Below, one piece after another: positions 6,828-8,211 of a DNA stretch of 8,211 nucleotides. The translations under genes were made by a program, and so were the position numbers. The notes beneath the pieces were generated by a model. It did not search any database. It was not told where the DNA came from and saw only the letters and a list, made by a program, of their open reading frames with translations. Within the stretch, counting starts at the first letter, position 1; the number at the start of each line of letters is the position of its first letter. The stretch is from the NCBI GenBank assembly GCA_018241985.1, contig JAFECV010000078.1:1-8211 (forward strand). The letters are read 5' to 3'. This DNA is from Pseudomonadota bacterium. Lineage in GTDB: Bacteria; Pseudomonadota; Gammaproteobacteria; Burkholderiales; Burkholderiaceae_C.

Positions 6828-8111
6828 ATGGGAGGCACGTTCCGCTCGCTCGCTGCCCGAAACTACCGGATCTGGGCCGCCGGGGCGGTGGTGTCGAACG
6901 TCGGCACCTGGATGCAGCGCACCGCGCAGGACTGGCTGGTGCTGACCGAGCTCACCCGCCACAACGCGACCGCGGTCGGCATCGTGATGTCGCTGCAGTT
7001 CGGGCCGCAACTGCTGCTGCTGCCGCTGACCGGCTTCGCCGCCGACCACCTGGACCGGCGCCGGCTGCTGTTCGCGACGCAGGCCGCGATGGGCCTGCTC
7101 GCGCTGGGGCTGGGCCTGCTCACCGTCACCGGCGCCGTGCGGCTGTGGCAGGTGTACCTGTTCGCGCTGCTGCTCGGCATCGTCGCGGCGTTCGACGCGC
7201 CGGCGCGCCAGGCGTTCGTGTCGGAACTGGCCGGCGAAGGCGATCTGCCGAACGCGGTCGCGCTCAATTCCGCGTCGTTCAACGCGGCGCGTCTGGTCGG
7301 GCCGGCGGTGGCCGGCCTGCTGATCGGCGCGGTCGGCACCGGCTGGGTGTTCCTGATCAACGCGGTGTCGTACCTCGCCGTCCTTTATTCGCTGGCCCGG
7401 CTGCGCGCCGCTGAACTGCATCCGCGCCATGCGGCGACGTCCCGCGGCTTTCGTGTTGCCGACGGCATCCTGTACGTCTGGCGGCGCGCGGACCTGAAAG
7501 CGCTGCTGCTGATGCTGTTCCTGCTCGGCACCTTCGGCCTGAACTTCCCGATCTTCATCTCGACGATGTCGGTGAGCACGTTCCACATCGATGCGCGCCA
7601 CTACGGCGTGCTGACCTCGATGATGGCGATCGGCTCGGTCACCGGCGCACTGCTGGCCGCGCGGCGGCCCCGGCCCACGATGACGCTGCTGGTCGGCGCC
7701 GCAGCGGCGTTCGGCGTCGGCTGCGGCCTGGCCGCGGTCATGCCCGACTACCGGTTGTTCGGCGTCGCGCTCGTCGCAGTCGGCATCGCGGCGCAGACCT
7801 TCACCGCTTCCACGAACGGACTGGTCCAGCTCTCGACCGAACCGGCGATGCGCGGCCGGGTGATGGCGATCCATCTGGCGATGCTGCTCGGCGGCACCCC
7901 GGTCGGCGCGCCCATCGTCGGCTGGATCGCCGACACCCTCGGGCCGCGCTGGGCACTGGGTGTGGGGGCGCTGGCCGGCCTTGCCACCGCCTGGGTCGGC
8001 CTGCGCTATCTGGTCGCGTACCGCGGGCTGCGCGTGCGCATCGAAGCCGGGCGCCTGCGCTGGCGCAGGGATCGGAGCGGCGACGCGCCGAGCGACCACC
8101 AACAGCCGTGA
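6828..8111 (+). CDS. Major facilitator superfamily transporter, DHA3/EntS-like
   Basis: This inner-membrane protein of 427 residues is predicted to have about 12 membrane helices in two halves. MFS motif A is present between TM2 and TM3 as GFAADHLDRRRL (69-80). The stretch FDAPARQAFVSEL (122-134) and MRGRVMAIHLAM (341-352) in the second half are typical of the EntS/DHA3-like branch of proton-driven exporters. The C-terminus is a short basic tail (about 400-427). The start ATG 6828 fits family N-termini, which begin just before a RNYRxWxAG-type sequence (R11 onward); the open frame continues far upstream only because it overlaps cphA out of frame. A weak site GCGGA lies about 7 nt before the start. 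The 23-bp gap after cphA suggests one transcript. The substrate is not identifiable. A role in exporting amino acids or dipeptides tied to cyanophycin turnover is possible but unsupported; drug or siderophore efflux is equally possible. Confidence 0.9.
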   Translation: MGGTFRSLAARNYRIWAAGAVVSNVGTWMQRTAQDWLVLTELTRHNATAVGIVMSLQFGPQLLLLPLTGFAADHLDRRRLLFATQAAMGLLALGLGLLTVTGAVRLWQVYLFALLLGIVAAFDAPARQAFVSELAGEGDLPNAVALNSASFNAARLVGPAVAGLLIGAVGTGWVFLINAVSYLAVLYSLARLRAAELHPRHAATSRGFRVADGILYVWRRADLKALLLMLFLLGTFGLNFPIFISTMSVSTFHIDARHYGVLTSMMAIGSVTGALLAARRPRPTMTLLVGAAAAFGVGCGLAAVMPDYRLFGVALVAVGIAAQTFTASTNGLVQLSTEPAMRGRVMAIHLAMLLGGTPVGAPIVGWIADTLGPRWALGVGALAGLATAWVGLRYLVAYRGLRVRIEAGRLRWRRDRSGDAPSDHQQP

Positions 8112-8140
8112 CCGTGCGCCGACGCTTTGCCGGCAGCCGG

Positions 8141-8146
8141 TAGAAT
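8141..8146 (+). promoter_or_regulatory. -10-like TAGAAT of the tRNA-Gly promoter
   Basis: TAGAAT ends 11 bp before the mature tRNA start, the spacing expected for a promoter with a very short 5' leader. No good -35 hexamer is found at 16-18 bp; TTGCCG (8127-8132) is too close. Confidence 0.5.
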
Positions 8147-8157
8147 CGGGCCCTGCC

Positions 8158-8211
8158 GCGGGTGTAGTTCAATGGCAGAACGGCAGCTTCCCAAGCTTCA
8201 TACGAGGGTTC
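8158..8211 (+). tRNA. tRNA-Gly, anticodon CCC (3' end beyond window)
   Basis: The sequence begins GCGGGTG (acceptor strand), followed by a D arm GTTC/GAAC, an anticodon loop TTCCCAA (8188-8194) with anticodon CCC at 8190-8192, and the start of the T arm (GGGTTC) at the window edge. This matches bacterial tRNA-Gly(CCC), which reads GGG codons. About 54 of roughly 74 nt are visible, so pairing of the acceptor stem cannot be checked. The anticodon stem GCAGC/GCTTC has one C-U mismatch at 8184/8198. Confidence 0.95.

Noticed and set aside
8126..8140. Terminator after the MFS gene (CCGG-CAG-CCGG)
   Set aside because: The stem is only 4 bp with no T-run, and it overlaps the tRNA promoter region.
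8158..8211. tRNA as an integration site of a mobile element
   Set aside because: No integrase, direct repeat of the tRNA end or atypical composition is visible; the 3' end of the tRNA is outside the window.

Overview
The window is GC-rich chromosomal DNA from a betaproteobacterium, most likely Burkholderiales and perhaps Comamonadaceae. The basis is the gene set, the base composition, a hairpin-bearing intergenic repeat of a kind I associate with Comamonadaceae, and the body of the tRNA-Gly. Species cannot be named from the sequence alone.

Layout. Positions 1-1604 (minus strand) hold the first 534 residues of an ABC exporter with an unusual N-terminal extension: a possible PH-like domain and a four-cysteine zinc ribbon ahead of the membrane domain. 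Its ATPase domain runs off the left edge. A 156-bp divergent intergenic region (1605-1760) carries a perfect 12-bp palindrome, a sigma-54-like -24/-12 sequence and a 7-bp inverted repeat. Three plus-strand genes follow: a 745-residue cyanophycin-synthetase paralogue (cphA', 1761-3998), a 199-bp spacer containing a repeat with a GC-rich hairpin, a full-length cyanophycin synthetase (cphA, 4198-6804), and 23 bp later a 12-TM major facilitator transporter (6828-8111). The window ends inside a tRNA-Gly(CCC) gene (8158 onward) with a -10-like TAGAAT just upstream.

How the genes work together. Cyanophycin is an Asp-backbone polymer with Arg side chains, used as a nitrogen and carbon reserve. CphA enzymes add Asp with an ATP-grasp domain and Arg with a Mur-ligase-like domain. 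The two synthetases here are degraded in reciprocal ways. The upstream protein has lost the Mur P-loop lysine and the Mur C-terminal domain but keeps an HxxEH motif in its N domain. The downstream protein has an intact Mur ligase but has lost the HxxEH motif. This suggests two specialised subunits or a division of labour (primer generation or dipeptide re-use versus full polymerisation) rather than simple redundancy. The ABC exporter and the MFS protein may belong to the same nitrogen-storage locus, but their substrates cannot be read from the sequence.

No CRISPR array, insertion sequence or phage gene is visible.
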